Positions 28,681-37,199 of a DNA stretch of 64,000 nucleotides are shown piece after piece (position 1 is the first letter of the stretch; every line of letters starts with the position of its first letter). Source of the DNA: Thioalkalivibrio paradoxus ARh 1 (lineage in GTDB: Bacteria; Pseudomonadota; Gammaproteobacteria; Ectothiorhodospirales; Ectothiorhodospiraceae); assembly GCF_000227685.2 (NCBI RefSeq), contig NZ_CP007029.1, forward strand, positions 718,501-782,500, read 5' to 3'. Below the pieces are notes generated by a model. That model was not told the DNA's origin. It did no database searches and saw nothing but the letters and a program-made list of their open reading frames with translations. The position numbers and the translations under genes are program-made.

Positions 28681-30042
28681 ATGACCTCCGAATTCCGGGT
28701 TCCACCGCATTCGGTCGAGGCGGAGCAGTCCGTGCTCGGCGGACTGATGCTGGACAACGATGCGTGGGACCGGATCGCCGACCGGCTCGGCGCCGACGAT
28801 TTCTACCGCCACGACCATCGCCTGATCTTCCGGGCGGTGGCGGCGCTGGCGGAGCGTAACGCGCCGTTCGACATGGTCACGGTCGCGGAGCAGCTGCAGA
28901 CCACCGGCGAACTACAGGATGCCGGGGGGCTCGCCTATCTCGGCCAGCTCGCGGCGCAGACCCCCAGCGCCGCGAATATCCGCGCCTATGCGGATATCGT
29001 GCGCGACCGCTCGGTGCTGCGTTCGCTGATCGCGGTGGGTACCGAGATCGCGGACTCGGCGTTCACCCCCGACGGCAGGCCCACGCGCGAACTGCTCGAC
29101 CTGGCCGAGCAGAAGGTCTTCGGGATTGCGGAACAGGGTGCCCGCGGAGCCCAGGGTTTCCGGGGCATGAAGCCGCTGCTCACGGCCGCCGTCGAACAGA
29201 TCGAATACCTGTTCGAGACCAAGAGCCCGATCACCGGCATTCCGACCGGCTACCAGGATCTGGACGAACTGACTTCGGGCCTGCACGCCGGTGATCTGGT
29301 CGTCGTCGCCGGCCGTCCGTCGATGGGCAAGACGAGTTTCGCGATGAACATCGCCGAGTACGTGGCGATGAAGACGGCACAGCCGATCGCGGTGTTCAGC
29401 ATGGAGATGCCGGGGGAGCAGATCGCGATGCGTCTGCTGTCGTCGATGGGCCGGATCAACCAGCAAAAGCTGCGCTCGGGCCGCCTGGACGACGGCGACT
29501 GGCCGCGGCTGAGCAGCGCGGTGTCGATGCTGTCCGAGGCCCCGCTGTACATCGACGATACGCCGGCGCTGTCGCCGACCGAGCTGCGCGCGCGTTCGCG
29601 GCGCCTGATGCGCGAGCACAAGGGGCTCGGGCTGATCGTGGTGGACTACCTGCAGCTGATGCAGTCGCCGGGCTCGCGCGAGAACCGCGCGACCGAGATC
29701 TCCGAGATCTCGCGCTCGCTGAAGGCGTTGGCGAAGGAGCTGAGCGTGCCGATGATCGCGTTGTCGCAGCTGAACCGCTCGCTCGAGCAGCGCCCGAACA
29801 AGCGCCCGGTGATGTCCGATCTGCGCGAATCGGGCGCGATCGAGCAGGACGCGGACCTGATCGTGTTTGTTTACCGCGACGAAGTCTACAACGACGAAAG
29901 CCCGGACAAGGGCACCGCCGAGATCATCGTCGCGAAGCAGCGCAACGGGCCGATCGGCACGGTGCGCCTGACGTTCCGCGGCCAGTACACGCGATTCGAG
30001 AACTATCATCCCGACGTCTACGGCGTCGGCGTCGAGGCGTGA
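28681..30042 (+). CDS. dnaB: Replicative DNA helicase DnaB
   Basis: A 453-residue hexameric helicase. The N-terminal domain begins PPHSVEAEQSVLGGLMLDN, and the RecA-like core contains Walker A AGRPSMGKTSFAMNIAE, Walker B LIVVDYLQLM, and DLRESGAIEQDADLIVFVYR. It unwinds DNA ahead of the replisome, loaded by DnaC-like or DciA proteins, neither of which is encoded here. No intein is present. The 219 bp between rplI and dnaB have no clear gene. The alr start overlaps the dnaB stop. Confidence 0.98.
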   Translation: MTSEFRVPPHSVEAEQSVLGGLMLDNDAWDRIADRLGADDFYRHDHRLIFRAVAALAERNAPFDMVTVAEQLQTTGELQDAGGLAYLGQLAAQTPSAANIRAYADIVRDRSVLRSLIAVGTEIADSAFTPDGRPTRELLDLAEQKVFGIAEQGARGAQGFRGMKPLLTAAVEQIEYLFETKSPITGIPTGYQDLDELTSGLHAGDLVVVAGRPSMGKTSFAMNIAEYVAMKTAQPIAVFSMEMPGEQIAMRLLSSMGRINQQKLRSGRLDDGDWPRLSSAVSMLSEAPLYIDDTPALSPTELRARSRRLMREHKGLGLIVVDYLQLMQSPGSRENRATEISEISRSLKALAKELSVPMIALSQLNRSLEQRPNKRPVMSDLRESGAIEQDADLIVFVYRDEVYNDESPDKGTAEIIVAKQRNGPIGTVRLTFRGQYTRFENYHPDVYGVGVEA

Positions 30043-31124
30043 AGCGCGCCGCCGTCATCCATCGAAATCCGGCGGCGTTGCGCCACAATCTGGAACTGGC
30101 GCGCACGCTGGCACCCGGCCGTCGTGTCTGGGCGGTCATCAAGGCCGATGCCTACGGGCACGGGATGCACTGGGCGGCCGGCCTGCTGGAAGGCGTGGCC
30201 GACGGGCTGTCGGTGTCCTGCCTGGAAGAGGCGCGGGCGCTGCGCGAGGCCGGGGTCGGCGCACCGATCCTGGTGCTGCAGGGACCGCGCAGCGCGGCCG
30301 AATGGCGGTTCTGCGCGCTGCACGACCTGCAGCCGGTGCTGCACGACGAGGCCCAGCTGCCGGGGCTGCACGCGCTGCGCGAGCCGCTGCCCGCGTTGTG
30401 GATCAAGCTCGATACCGGCATGCACCGGCTGGGGTTCGCGCCGCTGAAGGCGCAGTTGCTGCATGCCCAGCTGCACCGGCATCCGGCTACAGTAAACGGC
30501 CTGCACTGGATGACCCACCTGGCCTGCGCCGACCGGCCGGAAGCCCCGCAGAACGCCGAGCAGTTGGAGACCTTCGCGCATGCGGTCGCTGAACTGCCGG
30601 GGCAGCGCAGCTTCGCGAACTCGGCGGCGGTGGTGTCCGGGCTCGCCCGCAGCACCCGGCTCGGCGAGTGGCTCCGCCCCGGGATCATGCTGTACGGTGC
30701 GAGTCCGCTCGTTGGCGAGTGCGGTCCGGAACGCGCGCTGCGCCCGGTGATGACGGTCACCGCGCCGCTGATTGCGCTGAAGTCGCTCGAGCCCGGGGCC
30801 AGCGTGGGCTACGGTGCGAGCTGGACTGCAAACCGGCCGACACGGGCCGGCGTGGTCGCGATGGGGTATGCGGACGGGTATCCCCGGCACGCGCCATCGG
30901 GAACGCCGGTGCGGCTACGGGGCCGCGAGTGCCCGGTGATCGGCAGGGTGTCGATGGACATGCTCGAGATCGATCTGACCGCGGTGCCAGAGGCGCGCGT
31001 TGGCGACGTCGCGACTCTTTGGGGCGAGGGATTGCCCGTGGAACGCATCGCCGAGGCGGCCGGCACGATCAGCTACGAACTGCTGACCCGCGTCGCGGGT
31101 CGCCTGCGAATCGCCGAATCCTGA
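30039..31124 (+). CDS. alr: Alanine racemase
   Basis: A 361-residue PLP enzyme making D-alanine for peptidoglycan. VWAVIKADAYGHG carries the PLP Lys (residue 35), and the C-terminal domain holds VGYGASW with the second catalytic Tyr, MGYADGYPR, and GRVSMDMLEIDL. It starts with GTG inside the dnaB stop (GTGA). The dnaB-alr pairing is conserved in gammaproteobacteria. A family B mobile repeat begins 14 bp after its stop. Confidence 0.97.
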   Translation: MKRAAVIHRNPAALRHNLELARTLAPGRRVWAVIKADAYGHGMHWAAGLLEGVADGLSVSCLEEARALREAGVGAPILVLQGPRSAAEWRFCALHDLQPVLHDEAQLPGLHALREPLPALWIKLDTGMHRLGFAPLKAQLLHAQLHRHPATVNGLHWMTHLACADRPEAPQNAEQLETFAHAVAELPGQRSFANSAAVVSGLARSTRLGEWLRPGIMLYGASPLVGECGPERALRPVMTVTAPLIALKSLEPGASVGYGASWTANRPTRAGVVAMGYADGYPRHAPSGTPVRLRGRECPVIGRVSMDMLEIDLTAVPEARVGDVATLWGEGLPVERIAEAAGTISYELLTRVAGRLRIAES

Positions 31125-31138
31125 ACCCGCCATGCTAG

Positions 31139-31268
31139 GGAAGCGCTGAAGAATCCGTCATCGCGAGGAGCGAAGCGACGTGGCGATCCATAAGGCACGG
31201 ATTCAGCTAGCGCCGCTTGGATTGCCGCGCTTCGCTCGCAATGACAGGGCCCTTTTTTCAGCGTTTCC
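31139..31268. mobile_element. Complete 130-bp MITE-like element (family B) with CTAG target duplication
   Basis: The ends GGAAGCGCTGAA (31139-31150) and TTCAGCGTTTCC (31257-31268) are inverted repeats with one mismatch, and the element is flanked on both sides by CTAG (31135-31138 and 31269-31272). A 4-bp CTAG duplication and such ends are typical of the IS5 group, so this is probably a non-autonomous relative. The interior is the interspersed core that begins GTCATCGCGAGGAGCGAAG and ends CGCTCGCAATGAC. It lies between alr and the soxB terminator and contains no gene. Confidence 0.8.
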
Positions 31269-31327
31269 CTAGCGGTTCCGCCCGGGGGGGCACCGCTGTC
31301 CCGCGGTGGCGCCGCCTGCAACGAAAG

Positions 31328-31348
31328 AACCCCGCCAGAGGCGGGGTT
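31328..31348 (-). terminator. Rho-independent-type terminator of soxB
   Basis: AACCCCGCC and GGCGGGGTT form a perfect 9-bp stem with an AGA loop. On the minus strand it lies 26 bp beyond the soxB stop and is followed by CTTTCG, a weak T-rich tract. Being symmetrical it may also stop transcription arriving from alr. Confidence 0.75.
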
Positions 31349-31373
31349 CGCGTTGCCGGATCCAACCGGAAGG

Positions 31374-33146
31374 TCAGGTCTTCGCGGTCGGCACGTAGCC
31401 GAGGTTGTCTTCGCCGACCCCCTTGACCACGGGCTCGTTCAGATCGTCGATGCGCACGGTCTTGTGGTCGCGCAGGTAGTCGGCGACCACGTCCCAGATC
31501 TTGCGCCCGGTGTCGCCCGCCGGCTGTTCCTGCACGCTGGCCCAGCCCGCCACCACGTATTCCTTGTCGGGATCCAGCGGCTTGCCGTCGAATTCCATCT
31601 CGAGGATGCGCTCGCCGATGCGGTTGCCCGGGTTGATCGCGTACTTCAGGCCGCCGACGCGGACCATGTCGCCGCCCTGCTGGAAGAACGGATCCTCGTG
31701 GAACAGGTTGTCGGCGACGTCCTCGAGGATGGTCTTGATCTGTGCGCCGGTCATCACGTTTCGGGTCACGGCCGGGTAGGTGAGGCCGGTCTGGTCCATC
31801 ACGTGCTCAAAGGTGATCGGCATTCCCGGCAGCACCGAGGTGCCCCAGCGGAAGCCCGGCGAGAACGCGATCTGCGCATCGAGCTGCTCGTTCAGCGCGT
31901 CGACGATCAACTGGTCGAAGGTGCCGTTGAAGTTGCCGCGACGGAACAGCAGGCTCTCGGTGACCGCCAGTTCCTCGGACAGTTTCTGCTCCATGTTGAA
32001 GGTCTCGCCGTCGAAGGTGACCTCCTGGTTGCGCATCGTGGTGATGTAGTCCTGCATCTCGGTGTCGGGCTCGATCAGGTTCGAGAACACCGGCAACAGG
32101 TTGTACTTCCAGCCCTGGATCTTGCCGTCGCGGAAGTCGAAGTCCATCACGCCGAGGAACTTGGCGTTCGAGCCCGCGTTGGTGACCAGGCAGGTGCCGC
32201 CGTTCGGTGTCTTCACCGGCGTCGGGGCCGGCACGCCGTCGTGGGTATGGCCGCCGAAGATCGCGTCGACGCCGTCGACCATGCCCGCCATCTTCAGGTC
32301 CACATCCATGCCGTTATGCGACAGTACGACGACGATCTCGGCACCTTCGGCGCGCGCGGCATTGACCTGGCGCTGCATGTCGTCGGGGCGGATGCCGAAG
32401 GTCCACTCCTCGACCATGAAGCGCGGGTTCGCGATCGGGGTATACGGGAACGCCTGGCCGACGATCGCGACGTTCACGCCGTTGATCTCGCGGATCACGT
32501 AGGGTCGGAAGACCTGGTCGCCCCAGTCGACGTCGGTCACGTTCTGCGCAACGAAGTCGATTCCGGCCTGGGCGAAGTCGTTTTCCACGACTTCGGAGAC
32601 ACGGTCGGCACCGTAGGTGAACTCCCAGTGCGCGGTCATCACATCCACCGTGAGCAGCTTCTGCGCGTCGACCATGTCCTGTGCGTTGGTCCACACGCCG
32701 GTGCCGGTGCCGCCGCCCCAGGTGTCACCGCCGTCGAGCAGCAGCGCCCCCGGCCGGGAGGCCTTGAGCTGCTTCACCAGTGCCGACAGGTGGGCGAAGC
32801 CGCCGACCCGGCCGTACTGTTCCGCAGCCTTGACGAAATCCAGGTAGGTGAACGCGTGCGCCAGCTTGTCGCCCGGTTCGATTCCGTAATGCTTCAGCAG
32901 TGCCTCGCCGACCAGGTGCGGTGGCTGGTTGCGCATGCCGGCGACGCCGATATTGATATTGGGCTCGCGGAAATAAATCGGGTTCAGCTGCCCGTGGCAG
33001 TCGGTGTAGTGCAGCAGGCTGACGTTGCCGTAGCGGGGCAGGTCGTACATCGACCGGCCGTTGCTGCCGGCGAAACTGTGCAGCGGGAAGCCCGCGACGC
33101 TGGCGGCGGCCAGGATCTGCAGGAATTGGCGACGGTTCATGAGCAT
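31374..33146 (-). CDS. soxB: Thiosulfohydrolase SoxB
   Basis: A 590-residue periplasmic dimanganese enzyme that hydrolyses the sulfonate from SoxY-bound cysteine S-thiosulfonate. The N-terminus NRRQFLQILAAASVAG is a Tat signal with the twin Arg. SLLHYTDCHGQL, LLDGGDTWGGG, VVVLSHNGMDVD and FGGHTHDG are metallophosphoesterase motifs with the metal ligands; the SoxB-typical insertions and NRIGERI are present. GGAGGT ten bases before the ATG at 33146 supports this start. No other sox gene is nearby, as in sulfur oxidisers with scattered, truncated Sox sets lacking SoxCD. Confidence 0.95.
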   Translation of the reverse strand: MLMNRRQFLQILAAASVAGFPLHSFAGSNGRSMYDLPRYGNVSLLHYTDCHGQLNPIYFREPNINIGVAGMRNQPPHLVGEALLKHYGIEPGDKLAHAFTYLDFVKAAEQYGRVGGFAHLSALVKQLKASRPGALLLDGGDTWGGGTGTGVWTNAQDMVDAQKLLTVDVMTAHWEFTYGADRVSEVVENDFAQAGIDFVAQNVTDVDWGDQVFRPYVIREINGVNVAIVGQAFPYTPIANPRFMVEEWTFGIRPDDMQRQVNAARAEGAEIVVVLSHNGMDVDLKMAGMVDGVDAIFGGHTHDGVPAPTPVKTPNGGTCLVTNAGSNAKFLGVMDFDFRDGKIQGWKYNLLPVFSNLIEPDTEMQDYITTMRNQEVTFDGETFNMEQKLSEELAVTESLLFRRGNFNGTFDQLIVDALNEQLDAQIAFSPGFRWGTSVLPGMPITFEHVMDQTGLTYPAVTRNVMTGAQIKTILEDVADNLFHEDPFFQQGGDMVRVGGLKYAINPGNRIGERILEMEFDGKPLDPDKEYVVAGWASVQEQPAGDTGRKIWDVVADYLRDHKTVRIDDLNEPVVKGVGEDNLGYVPTAKT

Positions 33147-33335
33147 CGGTGATCAACCTCCGGTTGAGTGAGTAGTGTTCCAGCAGCCCCGTACGGCAGG
33201 GAGCAAGCAATCTACAGGACGCGTGGGCGCAAGGCTTCATTCCCGTCGCCGCGATTTTCGAAGTCCGCGGCGGCCTGGTATTTCGCGTTGTGAGGGGGTG
33301 ATGCGAATGCACCCGGGCTGTGTCCTGAGCTGACC

Positions 33336-33451
33336 GTAGGGCGGAATAGCGCAGCGTCATCCGCCACACGGCGTTCATGCCGCCCAGTAAGTAGCCTGGG
33401 GCGCCCCGGCGCCGGCTGGCGGATGACGGCCTTCGGCCTTTTCCACCCTAC
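33336..33451. repeat. Family A palindromic repeat
   Basis: One of six copies in the window. It opens GTAGGGCGGAATAGCGCAGC and closes GCCTTTTCCACCCTAC, with GTCATCCGCC and GGCGGATGAC forming the inner arms of a long imperfect hairpin. It lies between the soxB promoter region and the end of the M48 gene. Nothing else is recognisable in 33147-33491. Confidence 0.85.
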
Positions 33452-33491
33452 GCGTCTTTCATCATGGGGGTGGCCGCGTGCGCCACGATCG

Positions 33492-34916
33492 TTAGCGCGA
33501 TCGGTCCTGCGCGACCTGGCGCGCCGTGTCGCGCTTGTGTTCGATGCGTTCGATGTCGCGCGCGGTGGCGTCGCGGGCCGCCAGGGCATCGTCGAACTGG
33601 CGCACGGCCTCCGAGTATTGTCCCCGGTGAAAGAAATACTCGGCCATCGCCTCGCGGCTGACGGCGATGCGATCGTCGGCATCGGCGGCTTCGGCCTTCA
33701 GGCGCAACAGGGTAGGGTCCGGGGTGACCTGATTGCGCAGCAGGCGATCCACCAGGCGCACCGCGCTCCCGTGGCTGCCGGATTCGTGCAGGACGCGGGC
33801 CTGCAGGTGACCGACCACCGGGTTGCCGGGATAGATCGAGTCGAGTTCCTCCAGCAGTTCGAGCGCGGACGGGTAGTCGCTCTCGCGCCGCATCAACGCG
33901 ACCTGCGCCAGCGTCAGGGTCAGGGTCGGTGCCTCGAGTTCTGGAATGCGGTCGAGCAGTCGTGCCGCTTCGCGGTTCTGCCCCAGCTCGAGGTAGGCGA
34001 TCGCCGCCTCGTACAACTGCACCGGATCGTGGTCGCCGGTGGCCGTGAAACGCTGCACGCTACGCTGCGGGTCTCCCAGTGCCCGAACCCGGGCCTGTAC
34101 CCACGGGAAGGCACCGGTCTCGTCGCGCGTGAAGCGGCCCTGGATCTGTTCGGCGCGGCCGCGTGCGTCGCTGATACGGCCCAGCGTCACCGGGTGGGTG
34201 CGCAGATACTCGGGGACTGCATCCTCGGCCCCGCGGGTCAGTTCCTGCAGGCGTTCGAAGAAATCCGCCATCGCATGCGGATCGAACCCGGTCGATGCCA
34301 GCACCTGGATGCCGACCCGGTCGGCCTCCGCCTCGTTGGCGCGGGTATAGTCGATCTGCGACTGGATGCCGGCGGCCACCCCCCCGGCTATGGCGGCCTG
34401 GGCCAGCTGCGGGTCGATGCTCGCGGCCAGGATGCCGGCCAGTACCGCAAGCCCGGTGGTGAAATTGATGTCGCGCCCGCGCGCAAACATGCGGGCAATG
34501 TGGCGCTGCGTGACATGCGCGATCTCGTGGGCCATGACCGCGGCCAGTTCGGCCTCGTCCCGGGTTTCCAGGATCAGGCCGCGATGGATGCCGACGATTC
34601 CGCCAGGCATCGCGAAGGCGTTGATTTGGGAATTGTCGACGGCCAGGAAGTGAAATGCGCCGTCGGTTTCGGGCGCGTTCGAGACCAGCCGCTGGCCCAG
34701 CGCATCGAGGTAGAAGCCGATCTCGGGGTCGTCGATCAGCGGCAGCGCACGCCGGACCTCGCGCAGCAGCGATCTTCCCAGTTCGCGCTCTTCGGTCGTG
34801 GTCAGCAGGCCGCCCGAGGCGTCGCCGAGGCTGGGGAGCCGGGGCGACTGCGCGAGCGTGCCGGTACCCAGTGCCAGTGTCGCAAGGAACAGGAGGACGG
34901 TGAGAACGCTTTTCAT
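33492..34916 (-). CDS. M48 family metalloprotease with TPR region (BepA-like)
   Basis: About 474 residues: a Sec signal peptide (VLTVLLFLATLALGTGTLAQ), then a zinc peptidase with HEIAH at 130-134 and the third-ligand motif NEAEADRVG, followed by a helical TPR-like C-terminal half. This is the architecture of the periplasmic chaperone-protease BepA (YfgC), which supports and surveys outer-membrane protein assembly. The internal ATG at 34916 begins the signal peptide; the frame is open to 35027. It ends next to a family A repeat. Confidence 0.9.
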   Translation of the reverse strand: MKSVLTVLLFLATLALGTGTLAQSPRLPSLGDASGGLLTTTEERELGRSLLREVRRALPLIDDPEIGFYLDALGQRLVSNAPETDGAFHFLAVDNSQINAFAMPGGIVGIHRGLILETRDEAELAAVMAHEIAHVTQRHIARMFARGRDINFTTGLAVLAGILAASIDPQLAQAAIAGGVAAGIQSQIDYTRANEAEADRVGIQVLASTGFDPHAMADFFERLQELTRGAEDAVPEYLRTHPVTLGRISDARGRAEQIQGRFTRDETGAFPWVQARVRALGDPQRSVQRFTATGDHDPVQLYEAAIAYLELGQNREAARLLDRIPELEAPTLTLTLAQVALMRRESDYPSALELLEELDSIYPGNPVVGHLQARVLHESGSHGSAVRLVDRLLRNQVTPDPTLLRLKAEAADADDRIAVSREAMAEYFFHRGQYSEAVRQFDDALAARDATARDIERIEHKRDTARQVAQDRSR

Positions 34917-34969
34917 CGATCGAGAGTCCGTGGTGGCGGACCCTCGCAGCCTGGCCCTCGTGGGCTCTG

Positions 34970-35281
34970 TTACTTGCCCAGGCCGGGTGCCGAGGGATAC
35001 GTCCGCATGCTGTCGCGCGATTCCCACAGCTGCGGTTTCAGCAGAGCTTCGGGAAGCATGAAGCGCTTGCGATCCAGCACCGGGTGGGTCCGCACGATTC
35101 TGACCACGTCATCATAGCGAAGTTTGACCAGCAGGCCGATGTTCTGCCCCGAGGTGTGCCGGGCAATCATGTAGCCGTTCTCGACCCGGTGCACGTACAG
35201 ATTGGCCGGGCACAGCTGTCCGCCGCGGCTGCGGAGGGTGACTGCGTAATGCCCGTCGGGCCTGAATGCACGCTTCTCCAC
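34970..35281 (-). CDS. Conserved hypothetical protein
   Basis: A 103-residue basic protein starting MEKRAFRPDGHYAVTL. It has two Cys (none paired as a motif), no signal peptide and no transmembrane helix, and is rich in beta-prone segments (NLYVHRVENGYMIARHTS, NIGLLVKLRYDDVVRIVRT). I cannot assign a family. It ends 53 bp before the M48 protease start on the same strand, while the divergent rhodanese gene lies on the other side, so it may share a bidirectional promoter region with the sulfur genes. Confidence 0.55.
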   Translation of the reverse strand: MEKRAFRPDGHYAVTLRSRGGQLCPANLYVHRVENGYMIARHTSGQNIGLLVKLRYDDVVRIVRTHPVLDRKRFMLPEALLKPQLWESRDSMRTYPSAPGLGK

Positions 35282-35376
35282 GAGATGCGTCCTCCGGGGC
35301 TGGTCATTGCGAACCCCGACACACTACCATGGGGGCTGCCCGCCGCGGGAACGTCACACTGCGGGCGGCGTGTATA

Positions 35377-35405
35377 TTGGAGTTTGCTTATATTTGGGCT
35401 ATGCT
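35377..35405 (+). promoter_or_regulatory. Putative sigma70 promoter upstream of the rhodanese gene
   Basis: TTGGAG (35377-35382), a 17-base spacer and TATGCT (35400-35405) in an unusually AT-rich patch, about 140 bp upstream of the rhodanese start. Sequence match only. Confidence 0.35.
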
Positions 35406-35546
35406 TTCTGGCTACGCGTTTCCGGGCGCTTGCCCCGCGGCGGTGTCCGGAACCCGAAATGTCCCCGCTTCCGGCGGCGACGCCGCTCCCAAGTTCCGCT
35501 GGGGGCGACCGTTGCGGAGCGGGCTCGATCCGACGGGAGGAGTGCC

Positions 35547-35879
35547 GTGTTCGGAATCTCGATCTCAGAAGTCACGCCTCAAACACTTGAGGAATGGGAC
35601 GCCGAAGGCCGCCCCTATCGCCTGGTGGATGTGCGCTCGATGGCGGAAACCGAGCGGGGCGTGCTGCCCGGTGCGGAACTGGTGCCGCTGCACCTGATCC
35701 CGCTGCGCAAGGACGAGTTGTCCGGCGACCGTCCGGTGGTGTTGTACTGCCAGACCGGGGCCCGCTCGGGGCAGGCCTGCGCGTTTCTTGCTCAGCAGGG
35801 CATTACCAACGTGCATAACCTGGTAGGCGGGATCACGGGCTGGGCGCGGTCCGGAAAGCCCATTGTCACGCCAAATTAG
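35547..35879 (+). CDS. Single-domain rhodanese-like sulfurtransferase
   Basis: A 110-residue cytoplasmic protein. The rhodanese domain shows RLVDVRSMAE, EL-VPL and the active-site loop CQTGARSG with the persulfide-carrying Cys68. I place the start at the GTG at 35547, which follows GGAGG at good spacing; the frame is open to 35307 but the extension is atypical. It lies 135 bp upstream of the tusA-type gene and close to lbpA, which suggests it feeds sulfane sulfur into TusA-dependent transfer during sulfur oxidation rather than acting as a detoxifying enzyme. That role is inferred. Confidence 0.85.
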   Translation: MFGISISEVTPQTLEEWDAEGRPYRLVDVRSMAETERGVLPGAELVPLHLIPLRKDELSGDRPVVLYCQTGARSGQACAFLAQQGITNVHNLVGGITGWARSGKPIVTPN

Positions 35880-35886
35880 TACTTTC

Positions 35887-35915
35887 TTGTATTAGCACCC
35901 GTGTTCGTCTATTAA
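35887..35915 (+). promoter_or_regulatory. Putative sigma70 promoter of the tusA-type gene
   Basis: TTGTAT (35887-35892), 17-base spacer, TATTAA (35910-35915), about 100 bp before the start codon. It stands out in a GC-rich background and begins eight bases after the rhodanese stop. Confidence 0.45.
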
Positions 35916-36013
35916 GTGCGCGACCTTTCTGCAATGCTGTACCGGTTCCGCGCATCCCGACCGTGGCGGACATTCCCTTAGACCTGCTGAGAAATGGAGA
36001 GGAGAAACGAAGA

Positions 36014-36244
36014 ATGGCCAATTTCGACCAAGAACTGGACGCCTCCGGACTGAATTGCCCGCTGCCGATTCTGCGCGCGAAGAAGACGCTTGCTGCGATG
36101 GACTCCGGTCAGGTTCTGCATATCATCGCGACCGACCCCGGTGCCGTTAAGGATTTCCAGGCCTTCGCGAAGCAAACCGGAAACGAGTTGCTGGAACACC
36201 GGGAAGAAGGCGGCAAGTTCTTTTTTCTGATGAAGAAGGGCTGA
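36014..36244 (+). CDS. tusA: TusA-family sulfur carrier protein
   Basis: A 76-residue protein. LDASGLNCPLPILRAKK contains the invariant CPxP motif, with Cys15 as the persulfide carrier, and ends with GGKFFFLMKKG, typical of the two-layer alpha/beta fold. In sulfur oxidisers such proteins pass sulfane sulfur between rhodanese, DsrE-type proteins and the sHdr or rDsr machinery; in other bacteria TusA serves tRNA thiolation. Its location between a rhodanese and lbpA favours the former. The ATG at 36014 follows GGAGAGGAG; an upstream frame to 35963 is not needed. Confidence 0.9.
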   Translation: MANFDQELDASGLNCPLPILRAKKTLAAMDSGQVLHIIATDPGAVKDFQAFAKQTGNELLEHREEGGKFFFLMKKG

Positions 36245-36261
36245 GCCCGAGCAATAACCCG

Positions 36262-36292
36262 AATGGCCGGTCCCGACGAGACCGGCCATTTT
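36262..36292 (+). terminator. Rho-independent terminator after the tusA-type gene
   Basis: AATGGCCGGTC (36262-36272) pairs perfectly with GACCGGCCATT (36280-36290) around a 7-base loop, followed by TTGTCT. It lies 17 bp beyond the stop codon. Confidence 0.8.
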
Positions 36293-36482
36293 GTCTGCGA
36301 GTCCCTGAATATAACGACCAGGCAGGCCCGAGTCGCTCCGGGGGCGTGGGATGTGCCTTGGACCGGGTCCGCACCAGCGTTTCGGGGGTCCCGGTGGCCC
36401 TCGCCAAGAGGCCGTGCGCGCCTGGAAAACCGATTGTCAATTTCATTCCGGATGCGAACTGCATCGGGATCCCCCTGCGTGT

Positions 36483-36510
36483 TTGCTACCCTGCTTGGCC
36501 GGGGTATAAA
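36483..36510 (+). promoter_or_regulatory. Putative sigma70 promoter of lbpA
   Basis: TTGCTA (36483-36488), 16-base spacer and TATAAA (36505-36510). The expected transcript would have a leader of about 130 bases before lbpA, containing a small hairpin (CCTCAT/ATGAGG, near 36530-36550). With the terminator at 36262, this makes lbpA an independent unit. Confidence 0.45.
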
Positions 36511-36646
36511 ATCGGGCCGGTATCGACCTCATTGCCGAGGTTGATGAGGTAAACCGGGCCAGCGAGCTCGCCGGGTTGCTTTTGCAAGGCGACAAGGCAT
36601 TTACCTTTTCGTTCCGTCTCATTTCTCGTTTTTCTTGGAGGGCATC

Positions 36647-37084
36647 ATGGGTGTAGTCCGGGGCTGTGAGATTCCTGAGGACCTTCTTTACAACATTGAC
36701 AACAATGTCTGGATCCGTAAGGAGAGCGACGGAAGCGCCATCGTGGGCCTGACCTCCTATGCCTGCTCGTTGGCGGGGCAGATCGTTTCCTATACGCCGA
36801 AGAAGGTCGGCAAGCCGGTCAAGAAGGATAAGTCCTGCGCGACCGTCGAATCGGGCAAGTGGGTCGGACCGGCGAAGACGCCGGTCTCGGGCGAGGTGAT
36901 CGCGATCAACGACGCGGTCGCTGCAAAGCCCGGATTGATCAACGACGATCCCTACGGCGAGGGCTGGCTGGTGCGGATCAAGCCCGACGACTGGGATGGC
37001 GAAACCGGCGACCTGAAGACCGGCGACGATGCGCTGGCTGCGTTCGAAGCCAAGATGGATGCAGACGGCTTCGGCGGCTGCTGA
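36647..37084 (+). CDS. lbpA: Lipoate-binding protein LbpA (GcvH-like) of the sHdr sulfur-oxidation type
   Basis: A 145-residue lipoyl-domain protein related to glycine cleavage H protein. CATVESGKWVGP presents the lipoylated Lys71, and TPVSGEVIAIND is the conserved hairpin partner. The Cys-rich and Lys-rich surface (SCATVESGK, KKVGKPVKKDK) and absence of any gcvT/gcvP genes separate it from true GcvH. LbpA proteins work with the heterodisulfide-reductase-like sHdr complex in oxidation of sulfane sulfur to sulfite, with lipoate as the sulfur handle. The ATG at 36647 follows GGAGG. The shdr genes are not in this window. Confidence 0.85.
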   Translation: MGVVRGCEIPEDLLYNIDNNVWIRKESDGSAIVGLTSYACSLAGQIVSYTPKKVGKPVKKDKSCATVESGKWVGPAKTPVSGEVIAINDAVAAKPGLINDDPYGEGWLVRIKPDDWDGETGDLKTGDDALAAFEAKMDADGFGGC

Positions 37085-37091
37085 GCTGATG

Positions 37092-37126
37092 GCTTCTCTC
37101 CCGTTTCCCGCAAGCGGGAGAGAAGC
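37092..37126. terminator. Bidirectional stem-loop between lbpA and the TonB receptor gene
   Basis: GCTTCTCTCCCG (37092-37103) pairs perfectly with CGGGAGAGAAGC (37115-37126) over an 11-base loop. No strong T-tract follows. It sits 7 bp after the lbpA stop and between convergent genes, so a termination or mRNA-end function is likely. Confidence 0.55.
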
Positions 37127-37199
37127 GTAAAGCCCGGGGCGGGTTTGGGAGGGGTTGCACCGCCCGTCGCCTACCCGCTTCCGCCGCCGATGCGCAGTG

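Noticed and set aside
31353-33152. 599-codon plus-strand open frame
   Set aside because: Exact antisense of soxB with His/Val/Asp-rich shadow composition.
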